Notes under the pieces: generated by a model
Told to the model about the DNA's origin: nothing
Seen by the model: only the letters and a program-made list of their open reading frames with translations
The model's database searches: none
Shown: positions 7,140-14,202 of the stretch, piece by piece
How the letters are laid out: every line of letters begins with the position of its first letter
Position numbering within the stretch: the first letter of the stretch is position 1
From: a virus
IMG/VR virus record: IMGVR_UViG_3300042549_004702
Coordinates: 1 to 60,420 of that record
DNA length: 60,420 nt
Strand: one strand, 5' to 3'
Made by a program: the position numbers and the translations under genes

Positions 7140-7337
7140 TTAGGCTGCGTCTTCGAGATCCTCGATAGTGAGACTTTCGAGTGCCGGCGACCAGTCGTCG
7201 CCATACTCAAGGCCCATATCGTGAGCCGTGTCCACGACGAGAGCGACAGCGGCTTCGAAGGTCGCCGGTGTGACTTCATTTTGAAAGCAGCCGTCAACCC
7301 AGTTTTGGACATCTCGTCTACTATTCATCTTACGCAT
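7140..7337 (-). CDS. Small acidic protein (65 aa)
   Basis: Begins MRKMNSRRDVQNWVDGCF and ends in an acidic helix (LTIEDLEDAA). It is preceded by a variant of the hairpin leader and AGGAGAAACA. No domain is recognised; charge and length resemble small phage inhibitors of host proteins, which is only a guess. Confidence 0.6.
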   Translation of the reverse strand: MRKMNSRRDVQNWVDGCFQNEVTPATFEAAVALVVDTAHDMGLEYGDDWSPALESLTIEDLEDAA

Positions 7338-7395
7338 TGTTTCTCCTGTGGTTGTGCGGCTCGTCGCAGGACAAGCCGCTGATTGTGGTGGGTGA

Positions 7396-7632
7396 TTAGC
7401 GAGAGACTCGCACGGCCCAGGCGTTGCGGCGGCTGCCGTCACCGCCGACGAGTACGACGCGACCCTGAGCGTCACGGCACTCAATCAGGCCGTCGCCGTG
7501 ATCGGCCACCACGGTCAGCCCTGCTTCCGCGATCTCGTCAGTGACGAGCGCGTTCTCGCTGCCCGTGAGCGCGAATCCGCGCCCGTCGTTGTTCAAAGCT
7601 GAGTAAAGGTTGCGTGCTTCTGTGCTGGTCAT
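7396..7632 (-). CDS. Hypothetical early protein (78 aa)
   Basis: First gene of the leftward block, directly downstream of the promoter at 7696-7725. It starts MTSTEARNLYSALNND behind AACAGGAGAAACGCA and ends AWAVRVSR, a small alpha/beta protein. Its leader is a close copy of that at 5192-5250, so promoter and leader were duplicated together. Confidence 0.65.
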   Translation of the reverse strand: MTSTEARNLYSALNNDGRGFALTGSENALVTDEIAEAGLTVVADHGDGLIECRDAQGRVVLVGGDGSRRNAWAVRVSR

Positions 7633-7695
7633 TGCGTTTCTCCTGTTAGCTGCGTTTGCGTCTTCGGAAGCCTCATTGCCCCCGTCGATAAATGC

Positions 7696-7725
7696 ACTAT
7701 ACCGGAGACCGTGAATTATTGTCAA
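7696..7725 (-). promoter_or_regulatory. Sigma70-type leftward early promoter
   Basis: Read leftward: TTGACA (complement of 7720-7725), an 18-bp spacer and TATAGT (complement of 7696-7701). The flank upstream of -35 (TTGCAAAATAACTG) is identical to the promoter at 5256-5284. The element lies between divergent genes, so the adjacent HTH protein (7807-8052) is a natural candidate regulator. Confidence 0.75.
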
Positions 7726-7746
7726 CAGTTATTTTGCAAATAAATT
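7719..7746 (+). promoter_or_regulatory. Possible divergent rightward promoter
   Basis: TTGTCA at 7719-7724, a 16-bp spacer and TAAATT at 7741-7746, in a strongly AT-rich stretch. Its -35 overlaps the leftward -35, so the two promoters would compete or be co-regulated. Weak matches make this tentative. Confidence 0.35.
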
Positions 7747-7806
7747 ATTAAAATTCGTTTACTTTTATTCTTGACAAGTCGGCGCGTTCGTTCGAATGTC
7801 CTCTTC

Positions 7807-8052
7807 GTGAACGAAATTGATCTTTTGACAATCCGACAGGCCGCCGAGCTCAAGCGCGTCGCAATCAGCACTATCTATCACTGGTTGCGCTCTGGCCGTC
7901 TCACTCCCTACTCTCTGTCTACTGTGACTGGTAGCTATCGTGCCGTCAGTCGGGCAGAGGTCGAGCAGACGCAGATACTCAAGCGCGGCCGGCCTGCAAG
8001 AATATCGTCGATACCAGATCTGACACCAGATCTGACTATCGACCAGGTGTAG
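7807..8052 (+). CDS. Small helix-turn-helix DNA-binding protein (81 aa)
   Basis: The segment LLTIRQAAELKRVAISTIYHWLRSGRLTP is a typical excisionase/MerR-like HTH_17 domain with a recognition helix and a short wing (TGSYRAVSRAEVE). The start is uncertain: GTG at 7807 is used, TTG at 7771 or 7825 is possible, and no good ribosome site is visible. The gene is divergent from the leftward operon and beside duplicated promoter/operator sequence, so it may control early transcription or act as an excisionase-like factor. No large CI-type repressor is seen. Confidence 0.65.
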   Translation: MNEIDLLTIRQAAELKRVAISTIYHWLRSGRLTPYSLSTVTGSYRAVSRAEVEQTQILKRGRPARISSIPDLTPDLTIDQV

Positions 8053-8413
8053 GTGGACTGATCACCCGCAGGCGCGATCTAACGATCGCTTACCACCGAT
8101 TACCCGGTATGGCTCCGGGTCAGGTGGAGAGATACTTCCCACGCTCTCCACCTCCTACCAAGTTATTACGGGTTTCCGCTGCCTCTCCTGTCGGCGGAAT
8201 GTGGGGATGGGTCGCTATCGCATTGACGGCCCTTCCCCGCTGCGTTTTTTGAAGTTTTGCTCGTTGTTCTTTGTGCAAGGAAGGTCTTGATAGATTCGAA
8301 GCTGGGGCATCGAACGCAACTACTACCAAGGCCCGATCTGGAAATCAGCACCAAATCGTAGCGATCCTACGTCGAGCAAATAGCCGGTCAGTGGCAGAGA
8401 TTGACCGGCATCT

Positions 8414-8481
8414 GGGATGGATAGGTAGCGCAAAGGTCTGGCCCGATCTGACGCGCACGGGTTCGATTCCCGGCCATCCCC
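8414..8481 (+). tRNA. tRNA-like element lacking a normal D arm
   Basis: Seven perfect acceptor pairs (GGGATGG 8414-8420 with CCATCCC 8474-8480) and a T arm with loop TTCGATT (stem 8457-8461 / 8469-8473, four of five pairs) define the outline. The 68-base length is short. The middle folds as a single long arm (GCGC / GCGC, then AGGTC / GATCT with a six-base loop) in place of separate D and anticodon arms. It is probably a degenerate tRNA or a tRNA mimic, not a decoding tRNA. Confidence 0.4.
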
Positions 8482-8571
8482 TTACTGGCAGTCGTAGCCA
8501 GAGATCACGCGATCTGAAGCCACGGGGCATCGACACCGGTTCATGTTATTTTCTCCAATAGCTGGTTATTC

Positions 8572-8598
8572 GGGAGTGCCCGCGACTCCCACTTTTTT
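8572..8598 (+). terminator. Intrinsic terminator
   Basis: GGGAGT (8572-8577), loop GCCCGCG, ACTCCC (8585-8590), then ACTTTTTT. It lies immediately before the tRNA-like element at 8599, so any transcript from the HTH gene and the first tRNA-like element would end here. Confidence 0.75.
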
Positions 8599-8683
8599 GT
8601 GGGCGTGGTCTAACTGGTCACGACGGTCAGAGGAAGCGCGCAAGTATCTCTGACAAACGCTGGTTCGAAGCCAGCCGCCTGCA
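8599..8683 (+). tRNA. tRNA-like element with enlarged anticodon arm
   Basis: Acceptor stem GTGGGCG/CGCCTGC (8599-8605 with 8676-8682, two wobble pairs), D arm GTC/GAC with a GG-containing 11-base loop, and a perfect T arm (GCTGG, loop TTCGAAG, CCAGC) are all present. The anticodon arm is abnormal: a 7-bp stem (8626-8632 with 8648-8654) closes a 15-base loop, so no anticodon can be assigned. The discriminator is A8683 with no encoded CCA. It could be an intron-like insertion, a decayed tRNA or a decoy for tRNA-acting defences. Confidence 0.5.
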
Positions 8684-8744
8684 TTGCTAGTGTGGTATAA
8701 TGTATCTGGCCGCTGGGGTGACGCTCAGTAGTAGCAGGCCGAAA

Positions 8745-8861
8745 TGGGAAACTGGGATAACTACAACATCAATGAGCCTTTTGAGAAGGCGGGTCAGGCA
8801 ACCGATAGGCCGTCAACCTATCACCAGTTTCCCACCTGCCCGTTTTCTCAAAGGGCTTTTT
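8745..8861 (+). terminator. 24-bp terminator stem with possible pseudoknot
   Basis: The strand 8775-8798 pairs with 8835-8857 over 23-24 pairs (one bulged T, three G-T), followed by TTTTTG. Inside its loop, 8824-8834 is perfectly complementary to 8745-8755, upstream of the stem (11 pairs, core GGGAAACTGG/CCAGTTTCCC). A small GATAGG/CCTATC hairpin is also in the loop. The upstream pairing crosses the terminator stem, so the RNA could form a pseudoknot or switch between two folds before the helicase gene. Confidence 0.65.
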
Positions 8862-8864
8862 GTT
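8844..8864 (+). repeat. 21-bp direct repeat, copy 1
   Basis: TTTCTCAAAGGGCTTTTTGT plus one T recurs exactly at 11314-11334. Both copies are the 3' arm and U-tract of terminator hairpins, and together they flank the helicase and methyltransferase genes. This may mark homologous insertion of the two-gene cassette, or simply a reused terminator. Confidence 0.8.
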
Positions 8865-8923
8865 CGTCAATTCAGCTATAACAACAGAACGTAAATCACG
8901 AATCACAGAGGAGCACATTAACG

Positions 8924-10318
8924 ATGAACCAATTTGAGACAAGCGACTACACTGAGTTTCTATGGAAAAAAACTCAGCTTAACGACGGTGACGGATTTGA
9001 TCCGTTATGGATGCCTGAGTTTTTGTTCGACTTTCAATCTCACCTTGTAGACTGGGCTATCCGTCGCGGTCGTGCTGCGATCTTTGCCGATTGCGGTATG
9101 GGCAAGACACCGATGCAGTTAGTGTGGGCAGAGAATGTCCACAGGCACACAAACAAACCAGTGTTGATACTCACACCATTGGCCGTCTCGACTCAGACGG
9201 TGGAAGAGGCTCAGAAGTTCGGGATCGAAGCGAAGGTCAGCAGGGATGGATCAATCGACTCACCTATCATCGTCACCAATTACGAGCGGCTGCACCATTT
9301 CAATTCGTCAGACTTCGGCGGGGTTGTGTGCGACGAATCGAGCGCGATCAAGTCGTTTAATGGTAGTACCCGGATAGCTGTTACCGAATTTATGCGCAAG
9401 CATCGTTACCGACTTCTGTGCACGGCCACGGCTGCCCCTAATGACTATATCGAACTGGGCACCTCAAGCGAAGCTCTCGGCGAAATGGGAGCGCGGGATA
9501 TGCTGTCACAATTTTTCAAGAACGATCAGAATACGGGCGCGGCTGATGCTGGTCGAAGAGCCTGGTCAGGTCATGGAGCTACGATAAAATGGAGATTCAA
9601 AGGTCACGCTGAGGTTCCATTCTGGCGGTGGGTGTCATCCTGGGCGAGGGCAATCCGCAAGCCATCGGACTTCGGATTCAATGATGATCGATTCAAGTTG
9701 CCAAAACTGACAGAGTCTGAGCATTTGGTAAAAGCCGCCACACTTCCCGATGGATGTTTGTTCGAGATGACCGCTCAAGGGTTGACAATGATCAGAGAAG
9801 AGCAGCGACGTACGATTAACGAGCGTTGTGAAAAACTAGCAGAGCTTTGCCAGACTGATCAGCCTGTTGTCGTCTGGTGCAATCTCAACGATGAGGGCTC
9901 GTTGCTGTCAAAGCTATTGCCTGACTTTGTTGAGGTGTCTGGCAGTAGCTCTCCGGAGTTTAAGGAAGAAGCGTTTAACGGATTCCGTCACGGGCAACTT
10001 CGCGGACTGATCACGAAGAGCAAGATTGGCGCGTGGGGTATGAACTGGCAACACTGCGCGCATACAGTTCTTTTTCCGTCTTACTCATATGAGCAGTATT
10101 ACCAGCTGGTTAGACGTTTCTGGCGATTTGGTCAGGAGCGTAACGTTCAGGTCGATATAGTAACGACAGAAAGTGGTCACGACATTATGGAAGCCTTGAA
10201 ACGCAAGGCTGATCAAACTGACCGAATGTTTTCCTCACTGGTTGAGCATATGAACCAGTCACGGAAGATGACAATAACAACGAAATCAACAAATATGGAG
10301 TTACCAACATGGCTGTAA
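8924..10318 (+). CDS. SF2 (SNF2-like) DNA helicase
   Basis: 464 residues with both RecA-like lobes of an SF2 helicase: Walker A DCGMGKT at 56-62, a DEAH-like box DESS at 137-140, motif III TATAAP near 168, and motif VI QLVRRFWRFGQ near residue 400. It should be an ATP-driven DNA translocase. It overlaps the methyltransferase gene by 10 bases, and the two form a cassette bounded by 21-bp repeats. No nuclease domain is fused. It may support modification-linked remodelling or replication restart; both are inference. The gene is more AT-rich than the structural genes. Confidence 0.85.
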   Translation: MNQFETSDYTEFLWKKTQLNDGDGFDPLWMPEFLFDFQSHLVDWAIRRGRAAIFADCGMGKTPMQLVWAENVHRHTNKPVLILTPLAVSTQTVEEAQKFGIEAKVSRDGSIDSPIIVTNYERLHHFNSSDFGGVVCDESSAIKSFNGSTRIAVTEFMRKHRYRLLCTATAAPNDYIELGTSSEALGEMGARDMLSQFFKNDQNTGAADAGRRAWSGHGATIKWRFKGHAEVPFWRWVSSWARAIRKPSDFGFNDDRFKLPKLTESEHLVKAATLPDGCLFEMTAQGLTMIREEQRRTINERCEKLAELCQTDQPVVVWCNLNDEGSLLSKLLPDFVEVSGSSSPEFKEEAFNGFRHGQLRGLITKSKIGAWGMNWQHCAHTVLFPSYSYEQYYQLVRRFWRFGQERNVQVDIVTTESGHDIMEALKRKADQTDRMFSSLVEHMNQSRKMTITTKSTNMELPTWL

Positions 10319-11265
10319 GCAATCAGGTTATCACTAATGATTATGCGATTTATAACGGCGACTGCATCGAAGTGATGCGAGCTATGCCAGCTCAGTCTAT
10401 ACACCTTTCAGTATACTCACCGCCATTTGGCGGTCTATACAACTATTCAAGCAACGAGCGCGACCTCAGCAATTGCATTTCGTATGATCAGTTTTTTGAG
10501 CATTACGATTTTGTAGTCAAAGAACTTCATCGGATTACCTTGCCAGGTAGAATGACGGCTGTTCATTGCACTGATATCACATCTGGTAATACTGGGTGCG
10601 ATTCGTATTACGACTTTTCAGGCGACATCATCCGCCAGCATCAACGGCTTGGATTTGATTACGTTGCGCGTTATTGCGTATGGAAGGAACCACTGGCCGT
10701 GCGTAATCGCACAATGATGAAATCGCTGGCTCACAAGTCGATCGTTGAGGATTCGTCAAGATGCAGCAATGCAATGGCGGATTACCTTCTGATCTTTCGT
10801 CGTCGTGGTGAGAACAAGATACCGATTGCTCACCCTAATGGATTGTTTGAGTACTACGGCGAGCGGTCAATGCCTGCGGATCTTTTGCCCTATCGAGGTT
10901 GGAAGGGTAACCAGATCGAGAACAAATACTCTCACTGGATCTGGCGTCAGTATGCGTCAGCCTTTTGGGATGACGTTAGGGTTGATCGCGTTTTGCCGTA
11001 TAGGGAAGCGCGCGGTGAGGATGACGAGAAACACGTTCACCCGTTACAGCTTGATGTAATCGACCGGTGCTTGACCTTGTGGTCAAATCCGAATGAAACA
11101 GTATTCACGCCGTTTATGGGCGTAGGCAGTGAGGTATACGCTTCAGTTGTTCAGGGTAGGCGAGGTATTGGTGCGGAGCTGAAAGAGACGTACTTTAATC
11201 AGGCAGTCAGAAATCTGGAAGACGCTTTAACCAAAAAGCCAAACCAGACACAGCTTTTCGAGTAG
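10309..11265 (+). CDS. DNA methyltransferase, beta-class N6-adenine/N4-cytosine type
   Basis: 318 residues. The catalytic motif SPPF is at residues 37-40 and the AdoMet-binding FMGVGSE motif at 269-275. This order (catalytic motif first) is that of the beta class, and SPPF rather than DPPY is typical of N4-cytosine and some N6-adenine enzymes. It probably modifies phage or host DNA to evade restriction. It overlaps the helicase gene and ends at a strong terminator. The recognition sequence cannot be read from the protein. Confidence 0.88.
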   Translation: MAVSNQVITNDYAIYNGDCIEVMRAMPAQSIHLSVYSPPFGGLYNYSSNERDLSNCISYDQFFEHYDFVVKELHRITLPGRMTAVHCTDITSGNTGCDSYYDFSGDIIRQHQRLGFDYVARYCVWKEPLAVRNRTMMKSLAHKSIVEDSSRCSNAMADYLLIFRRRGENKIPIAHPNGLFEYYGERSMPADLLPYRGWKGNQIENKYSHWIWRQYASAFWDDVRVDRVLPYREARGEDDEKHVHPLQLDVIDRCLTLWSNPNETVFTPFMGVGSEVYASVVQGRRGIGAELKETYFNQAVRNLEDALTKKPNQTQLFE

Positions 11266-11331
11266 GTATTCATAACAGGTATATGACGAGCTGAACACCT
11301 TGTCATATACCTGTTTCTCAAAGGGCTTTTT
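11252..11331 (+). terminator. Two-part terminator after the methyltransferase gene
   Basis: A perfect 14-bp stem (11274-11287 with 11302-11315) has a 14-base loop. Outside it, AGCTTTTCGAG (11252-11262, inside the end of the gene) pairs with CTCAAAGGGCT (11317-11327) at ten of eleven positions counting two G-T pairs. TTTTT follows. The 3' arm is the 21-bp sequence also used at 8844-8864. Confidence 0.7.
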
Positions 11332-11334
11332 GTT
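11314..11334 (+). repeat. 21-bp direct repeat, copy 2
   Basis: Exact copy of 8844-8864, here just upstream of the ribosome site TTGGAGATGCA of the 11345 gene. With copy 1 it brackets the helicase/methyltransferase cassette. Confidence 0.8.
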
Positions 11335-11344
11335 TGGAGATGCA

Positions 11345-11662
11345 ATGATGAAATTGACAGAAATTGATCCTCTGATGATAGCGCGTCCGACTGTTGCGGT
11401 AGTAGATGGCAATTTGAATCAAGCATATCTTCTTAGTCAATTAATTTGGACGGTAAACGATCGTTCAGAAGATGCTGAATGGCATAATTTTGACGCTGAA
11501 GACTTTGCCAATCAAATCGGGATGTCTTATGAGTGGCTTCGTTCTCAGGCACAAGATTTAGCCAGGTATGTGTTTTTTGGTTGGCGTACTTGGAATAGGC
11601 CACGACCGATAATTCAGTTTAATTTGCACTTATTCTATCAGTCCCTTGAGGAGAGCAAATGA
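11345..11662 (+). CDS. Small winged-helix-like protein beside the replication initiator (105 aa)
   Basis: Starts MMKLTEIDPLMIARPTVAVV behind TTGGAGATGCA. The text AYLLSQLIWTVNDR ... AEDFANQIGMSYEWLRSQ resembles the winged-helix layout of phage replication organisers (the next gene has LMLSQAVYWMGK ... QDDWLEETMLSR). It overlaps the initiator gene by four bases (ATGA). It may be a truncated paralogue of the initiator or a partner protein. Confidence 0.6.
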   Translation: MMKLTEIDPLMIARPTVAVVDGNLNQAYLLSQLIWTVNDRSEDAEWHNFDAEDFANQIGMSYEWLRSQAQDLARYVFFGWRTWNRPRPIIQFNLHLFYQSLEESK

Positions 11663-12534
11663 AGCTAACCAAGATCCTTAGCAGTCCGATTGCTTTTCAT
11701 CGATGCCTTGCAGAGTTGGCCGGGTCGGTGACATCTGGCTTGATGCTCAGTCAGGCCGTGTATTGGATGGGAAAGACCAAAGATCCGGATGGATGGTTCT
11801 GGAAGACTCAGGACGACTGGTTGGAAGAGACGATGCTCAGTCGAAAAGAGCAGGAATCTGCTCGTCGTCGGCTGAGAGAGATCACTTTTGAGGGGGAATC
11901 TTTGTGGTGTGAGCAGCTGCGTGGCGTACCGGCAAAGCTTTATTATCGAGTCGATATGGACATACTAGAACGCCTCTTAACGGCAGACCAGTATGCCCAA
12001 AAGGAGCAATCCAGTATGCCCAAAAGGGGCATACTAGAAAGCCCAAAAGGGGCATACAAGAACGCCCAAAAGGGGCATACATTCTTATTAGCAGAGACTA
12101 CTACAGAGACTACATCAGAGAGTACGGCAGAGAGTACGACAGAAACCACGGAACCGGCGCGCGCGCCGAGACCTCTTCACGTAGTCGAGAGTGCAGACAT
12201 TGACAGCTTAGGCGACGCATTCGACGAAGCCTACCCTGGCATGTTCAATCAGTGGGGAAAGCTGAAAGACATGCGTGAGCTTGTCAAACGCCTGAATGCG
12301 AATGCATCGCACGTACGAGAGTTTCCATCATGGCTCAAAAGAGCCTACCCCCTAAAAGCGAACAATCACTTTGCGTTCATGGATCTCTTCCCCGAGTTCG
12401 TGAAGCAGTCACCAAAGAAAGCGACTAAGCCTGTCTCCACTTGCGGCAAGTGTGATGCCGGGTACGTCGTCAACGATCAGGGGCTTGCGGCTAAATGCCC
12501 TTGCCAGTCACCACGTCAGGCCAAAGCAGTCTGA
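11659..12534 (+). CDS. Replication initiator / replisome organiser with internal origin
   Basis: 291 residues. The N-terminal ~105 residues carry the phage initiator winged-helix pattern (LMLSQAVYWMGKTKDPDGWF, then GVPAKLYYRVD). A Thr/Glu-rich linker lies near residues 145-165, followed by a helical region and a Cys-rich C-terminus (CGKC ... CPC) that may bind zinc. The coding sequence contains a 23-bp iteron array (11972-12080). DnaB follows directly. This is the lambda O / SPP1 gp38 arrangement: the initiator binds iterons in its own gene and loads the helicase. Confidence 0.8.
   Translation: MKLTKILSSPIAFHRCLAELAGSVTSGLMLSQAVYWMGKTKDPDGWFWKTQDDWLEETMLSRKEQESARRRLREITFEGESLWCEQLRGVPAKLYYRVDMDILERLLTADQYAQKEQSSMPKRGILESPKGAYKNAQKGHTFLLAETTTETTSESTAESTTETTEPARAPRPLHVVESADIDSLGDAFDEAYPGMFNQWGKLKDMRELVKRLNANASHVREFPSWLKRAYPLKANNHFAFMDLFPEFVKQSPKKATKPVSTCGKCDAGYVVNDQGLAAKCPCQSPRQAKAV
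11972..12080 (+). repeat. 23-bp iteron array, probable replication origin
   Basis: GCCCAAAAGGGGCATAC-type units start at 11995 (one change), 12018, 12041 and 12064, exactly 23 bp apart, and a decayed unit fits at 11972. The second unit is a full inverted repeat (GTATGCCC, AAAAG, GGGCATAC). Since 23 is not a multiple of three, the protein text differs at each unit, so selection is on DNA. Short CAGAGA-type repeats follow at about 12090-12160. Position within the initiator gene matches the lambdoid origin design. Confidence 0.85.
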
Positions 12535-12567
12535 CACGGTAAAATATAACCACTACGAGGAATAACG

Positions 12568-13929
12568 ATGAACGACGACGAACTAATCCAAACACCACGC
12601 GATAACTCAGCAGAGCGTCTCATCCTGGGATGCTTGCTCTTTAATGGCGACCTCGCTTCAGAGCTTGTCAGCGATCTTTCATCCGACGACTTTTTCCACC
12701 CGACTCACAAGCAGATATGGCGCGCTATCCGTCATCTCGAATCACAGCGTCAGACTATCGACTTGCTCACTGTTCCCCGCACTATCCAGTCATTCAACGA
12801 AGCTGCAGATATCGCTTACATCTGCGCTCTCGTTGACAGCATTCCCCGATACTCCCGCGCTTCTTACCTCTCAACTCACGTCAAGCTGGTCAAGTCAGCG
12901 GCTGCACGTCGCGATCTGCTCAAGGTCAGCTCGTGGATGATGGCCAATGCAAACGCCAACGACACCACTATCGACGACTTGCTTGCCGAGTCGATCCGCA
13001 AGCTGCAGTCAATCGAGCTGCTGAGCGAAACGAAGGATGAGCTGATCCACTCGTCAGACGCAGTGACGCGCACGTTTCAGGATCTCGAGGAACGATGGGC
13101 GCGTGGCGATAAGATGCTCGGACTATCGACAGGACTAAGCCAGCTTGATGACGTCACCGGCGGATTGCGTGGCGGTCGCTACTACGTCATCGCAGCCGGC
13201 ACGGGAATGGGTAAGACCACACTGGCCTTGAACTTCGTCAACTCGATTATGACTCACCGTCGCGCCGAGAATGCGCGATGTGCCGGACTTGTCATATCCC
13301 TCGAGATGTCCGTTCCTGAACTTACTGTCAAGATGCTTGGCATCAATACGCGCATCGACACCTGGCGGATTGAGACTGGACGACTCGACAACGATGAGCG
13401 ACGCAAGCTCATCATTGCCGGTGACGTGCTCTCAGGTCTGGACATCGAATACTGCGAGGGCTTCTCACAGGTCACGCCTGCCAGCCTTCAGTCGATGGTT
13501 GAGCGCGTTAAAACCCGTCGCGGCCAGATCGACTTTCTCGTTATCGACTACCTCCAGCTTGTGGACAGCAACGGCAAGAACCGCAACGAGAGCGAGCACC
13601 AGAAGATCAGCGAAGTCAGCCGCGAGCTGAAGCGGATTGCGATCAGATACAATATCCCTGTAATTGCTCTCAGCCAGCTCAACCGCAAGTCCGCCGATCG
13701 AACGACGCGCGACTACCAGCTATCCGACCTTCGCGGATCCGGATCAATCGAGCAGGACGCCGACTGCGTGTTCTTCCTCCAGCCGGACGACTGGAACGAT
13801 GAAACGAACATGAAGCGCAAATTCCGAATTGCCAAGCATCGCGCCGGCAAAAAGGACGTCACCGTAGAGCTTATGTTTTTCCCGGCACATTCGCGATTCG
13901 CACAGTTCGCGGATGTCAACGAGTACTAA
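12568..13929 (+). CDS. dnaB: Replicative DNA helicase DnaB
   Basis: 453 residues, the normal DnaB length. The N-terminal helical domain (SAERLILGCLL, DFFHPTHKQIWRAI) binds primase/loader. The RecA-like domain has Walker A AAGTGMGKTT at 209-218, Walker B FLVIDYLQL, and the SQLNRKSADR and LRGSGSIEQDAD segments typical of DnaB. It is a hexameric 5'-3' helicase acting at the fork, next to its presumed initiator. No primase gene was recognised, so host DnaG is probably used. Confidence 0.95.
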   Translation: MNDDELIQTPRDNSAERLILGCLLFNGDLASELVSDLSSDDFFHPTHKQIWRAIRHLESQRQTIDLLTVPRTIQSFNEAADIAYICALVDSIPRYSRASYLSTHVKLVKSAAARRDLLKVSSWMMANANANDTTIDDLLAESIRKLQSIELLSETKDELIHSSDAVTRTFQDLEERWARGDKMLGLSTGLSQLDDVTGGLRGGRYYVIAAGTGMGKTTLALNFVNSIMTHRRAENARCAGLVISLEMSVPELTVKMLGINTRIDTWRIETGRLDNDERRKLIIAGDVLSGLDIEYCEGFSQVTPASLQSMVERVKTRRGQIDFLVIDYLQLVDSNGKNRNESEHQKISEVSRELKRIAIRYNIPVIALSQLNRKSADRTTRDYQLSDLRGSGSIEQDADCVFFLQPDDWNDETNMKRKFRIAKHRAGKKDVTVELMFFPAHSRFAQFADVNEY

Positions 13930-13959
13930 CCACACCATCACAGAAAGGGACTATCGCAA

Positions 13960-14202
13960 ATGCGAAACCATCACCGCCAGTACACGGCCATCCTCGAGGA
14001 TAGCCATCAGACGCTCGACTTGCTGAAGAAGACAATTCAGATCGACATCGAGAAGTGCGCACACACTGATCCGCCAATGGCCGATCAGCTTGTGCTTCTC
14101 AAATTGACCATTGCTAGATTTCAGCGTGACATGTTGCACCAGATTGCCCTACAACGAGACGAAGCGTTCAAGGTAGGGCAAAGTATAGGGGGTGCAGCTT
14201 GA
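13960..14202 (+). CDS. Hypothetical helical protein (80 aa)
   Basis: Starts MRNHHRQYTAILEDSHQ behind GAAAGGGAC. It is predicted to be almost entirely alpha-helical with no cysteine clusters or membrane segment. It overlaps the nuclease gene by four bases. Function unknown; location suggests a replication accessory. Confidence 0.6.
   Translation: MRNHHRQYTAILEDSHQTLDLLKKTIQIDIEKCAHTDPPMADQLVLLKLTIARFQRDMLHQIALQRDEAFKVGQSIGGAA

Larger units (their letters stand above)
8053..8923. other. 871-bp non-coding segment rich in RNA structure
   Basis: No convincing protein gene occurs here. From left to right: a GCGATC/GATCGC hairpin (8074-8089); hairpin ACCCGG/CCGGGT (8102-8120); a 10-bp hairpin (8122-8153); an 8-bp hairpin GCCGGTCA/TGACCGGC (8383-8409); a tRNA-like element (8414-8481); a terminator (8572-8598); a second tRNA-like element (8599-8683); and a 24-bp terminator-like stem (8775-8857) whose loop can pair upstream. 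An 11-bp direct repeat, GGCCCGATCTG, occurs at 8330 and 8440. Confidence 0.6.

Noticed and set aside
8074-8410. Series of hairpins as a possible CRISPR array
   Set aside because: The stems differ in sequence and spacing and no 25-40 bp unit repeats, so they are separate structures.
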